From Bacteroidota bacterium (GTDB lineage: Bacteria; Bacteroidota; Bacteroidia; Bacteroidales; PUMT01): a stretch of DNA of 7,272 nucleotides. The DNA lies in assembly GCA_003567115.1 (NCBI GenBank), contig PXAP01000077.1, positions 1 through 7,272 of the forward strand, given 5' to 3'. Below, one piece after another: positions 5,577 to 7,272 of the stretch. Under the pieces are notes generated by a model. It had not been told where the DNA came from, did not search any database, and saw only the letters and a list, made by a program, of their open reading frames with translations. Positions within the stretch are counted from its first letter, which is position 1, and each line of letters opens with the position of its first letter. A program made the translations under genes and the position numbers.

Positions 5577-7272
5577 AGCTTTACGGCATGGAGAGACAAT
5601 GGATCATAAAAGAACCAGGTGAAAGAAAAGAAGTTATGAATCTGGCCTCTGTTCTTGGTATTGATTCTGTAATTGCAAATCTTCTGGTGCAGAGGAATAT
5701 TAAAACCTATGAACAGGCTAGAACGTTTTTCCGTCCCAGGCTGTCTGACCTCCATGATCCTTTCCTTATGAAAGATATGGGAATAGCCACGGAGAGAATC
5801 CTTACAGCCATAAGGAAAAATGAGAACATCCTTATTTACGGCGATTATGATGTTGACGGGACCACATCTGTTGCAATGGTTTATTCCTTCCTGAAACAAC
5901 ACTACTCCAATCTTGCCTTCTATATCCCCGACCGGTATACAGAGGGCTACGGAATAAGCAGAAATTCAGTGGACTTTGCAGCTGACAATAACATCAGCCT
6001 TATAATTGCTCTTGATTGCGGTATAAAGGCAGATAAAATGGTGAACTATGCCAAAAGTAAATGCATCGATTTTATAATCTGTGATCACCACATGCCAGGG
6101 AAAACAATCCCGGAAGCAACAGCCATTCTCGACCCCAAGCAGCCGGGCTGCCTTTATCCCTTCAAGGAACTTTCAGGTTGCGGGGTAGGCTTTAAACTGC
6201 TTCAGGCTCTGGCCGTGAAAAGCGATTACCGGATTGAGCACCTGTTGAAATTTCTGGATCTGGTTGTTGTTAGCATATCATCTGACATTGTCCCCATGAC
6301 GGGGGAGAACCGGGTAATGGCTCATTTCGGACTAAAACAGTTGAATGAGGATCCGTGTTTCGGACTTAAGTCTGTTATCAAGATAGCCGGAATTGAGAAT
6401 AAGGACATAAATATAGATGATATAGTCTTCAGGATTGGTCCGAGAATAAATGCTGCCGGTCGCATGAAATCAGGCAACAAAGCTGTTGAACTGCTTATAG
6501 CTCATGACGATCATCTTGCCAGGGAAATAGGAGATATTATAAATGTTTTTAACAACGACCGCAAACATCTTGACCGGCAGATCACACAGGAAGCAATAAA
6601 GATGATAGCTGCAGACAAGAATTTTGCCGACAAAAAATCTAACGTTTTATTCAACCCCGGGTGGCGCAAAGGGGTAATAGGAATTGTGGCCTCAAGATTG
6701 ATTGAGACCTATTTCCGGCCTACCGTTATTCTGACCGAATCAAACGGTTTGGCCACAGGTTCGGCCAGATCGGTTCCCGGGTTCAATATTTACAGGATTA
6801 TAGAAGCCTGTGGTGATCTTCTTGAAAATTTCGGCGGACATATGTATGCTGCGGGTATGACAATGAAACTTGAAAATGTATCTCTGTTCCAGCAGCGTTT
6901 TGAAAAGCTGGTCAGCCAAAACATTACACCAGCACAGCTTTCACCCAAAATCATGGTAGATTCAATGATCTCCATAAAGGATATTGACCAGAAATTTTGC
7001 AGGTTACTGAAACAATTCCAGCCTTTTGGCCCCGATAACGTATCACCTGTATTTATGGCAGAGAACCTGGTGACCAACGGTACACTGAAAATGGTCGGCC
7101 CCACCAAAGAACATCTGAAGATGGAGGTTTTTTCCGAAGATGCCCAGGATCAAATTTTTCAGGCAATTGCATTCCAGCAGGCCAATCATTACCAGCTAAT
7201 ACGTCTTGGCATACGTTTCAATGCATGCTTCACGATAGAAGAAAATGTGTTCAGGGGTAACACCACCTGGCA
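5573..7272 (+). CDS. recJ: Single-stranded-DNA-specific exonuclease RecJ, extreme C-terminus missing
   Basis: Degrades single-stranded DNA 5' to 3' in recombination and base-excision or mismatch repair; cytoplasmic, metal-dependent. I translated 566 codons without a stop. DHH domain motifs: YGDYDVDGTTS with Asp91, Asp93 and Asp95; ALDCGI with Asp148; CDHH (Asp171, His172, His173); SSDIVPM; and GPRINAAGRM (289-298). The DHHA1 domain follows with GWRKGVIGIVASR (from Gly363) and GGHMYAAG (421-428), then the OB-fold region with PFGPDN (484-489). The last residues, IEENVFRGNTTW, resemble the usual end of the family, so only about ten to fifteen residues are probably outside. Two starts are possible: ATG 5573, overlapping the lipB stop, or ATG 5588, giving MERQWIIK, which looks closer to typical RecJ N-termini. 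The ISSD form of motif IV keeps the key aspartate. It is downstream of lipA-lipB in an apparent operon. Confidence 0.95.
   Translation, partial: MKLYGMERQWIIKEPGERKEVMNLASVLGIDSVIANLLVQRNIKTYEQARTFFRPRLSDLHDPFLMKDMGIATERILTAIRKNENILIYGDYDVDGTTSVAMVYSFLKQHYSNLAFYIPDRYTEGYGISRNSVDFAADNNISLIIALDCGIKADKMVNYAKSKCIDFIICDHHMPGKTIPEATAILDPKQPGCLYPFKELSGCGVGFKLLQALAVKSDYRIEHLLKFLDLVVVSISSDIVPMTGENRVMAHFGLKQLNEDPCFGLKSVIKIAGIENKDINIDDIVFRIGPRINAAGRMKSGNKAVELLIAHDDHLAREIGDIINVFNNDRKHLDRQITQEAIKMIAADKNFADKKSNVLFNPGWRKGVIGIVASRLIETYFRPTVILTESNGLATGSARSVPGFNIYRIIEACGDLLENFGGHMYAAGMTMKLENVSLFQQRFEKLVSQNITPAQLSPKIMVDSMISIKDIDQKFCRLLKQFQPFGPDNVSPVFMAENLVTNGTLKMVGPTKEHLKMEVFSEDAQDQIFQAIAFQQANHYQLIRLGIRFNACFTIEENVFRGNTTW

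Noticed and set aside
5495..5902. A 135-codon minus-strand open frame across the lipB-recJ junction
   Set aside because: It is antisense to two genes with clear catalytic motifs, and its translation has no recognisable domain.
6790..7107. A 105-codon minus-strand open frame inside recJ
   Set aside because: It is antisense to the RecJ DHHA1 and OB-fold region; a shadow frame.

Overview
The window is a stretch of bacterial core genome with two divergent gene blocks and almost no spare DNA. Several features point to the Bacteroidota, probably a Bacteroidales-like lineage: a lysyl-tRNA synthetase with a C-terminal extension of about 70 residues, the gene order lysS-gpsA-pgi, TATCTTTG boxes matching the TAnnTTTG -7 element of that phylum, and no Shine-Dalgarno sequences in front of the starts. 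This assignment is inferred from family knowledge, not from a marker gene. No mobile element, CRISPR array, tRNA or rRNA is visible.

Left block (minus strand, positions 1-3770, read right to left): lysS (lysyl-tRNA synthetase), then gpsA (NAD(P)-dependent glycerol-3-phosphate dehydrogenase) after 9 bases, then pgi (glucose-6-phosphate isomerase) after 68 bases. pgi runs off the left edge with 325 codons present. The spacing suggests one transcript. It joins protein synthesis, the G3P supply for phospholipids, and upper glycolysis.

Centre (3771-3982): a divergent intergenic region. It holds a perfect 9-bp inverted repeat whose two arms each contain an outward-facing TATCTTTG box, one aimed at lysS and one at lipA. 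An AT-rich stretch in front of lipA carries a second, weaker promoter candidate.

Right block (plus strand, 3983-7272): lipA (lipoyl synthase), lipB (octanoyltransferase) and recJ (single-strand DNA exonuclease). lipA and lipB overlap by 41 bases; lipB and recJ overlap by 4 bases (ATGA) if the first recJ start is used. LipB loads octanoate from acyl carrier protein onto lipoyl domains and LipA inserts the two sulfurs, so the pair is the complete de novo lipoylation pathway. RecJ is an apparently unrelated DNA-repair gene in the same transcription unit. It runs off the right edge, probably only some ten to fifteen residues short of its end.

All six reading frames used are intact and every gene keeps its expected catalytic motifs. 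I found no convincing undescribed system. The points most worth checking are the symmetric divergent promoter element, the extra tail of LipA that overlaps lipB, and the lipA-lipB-recJ linkage.
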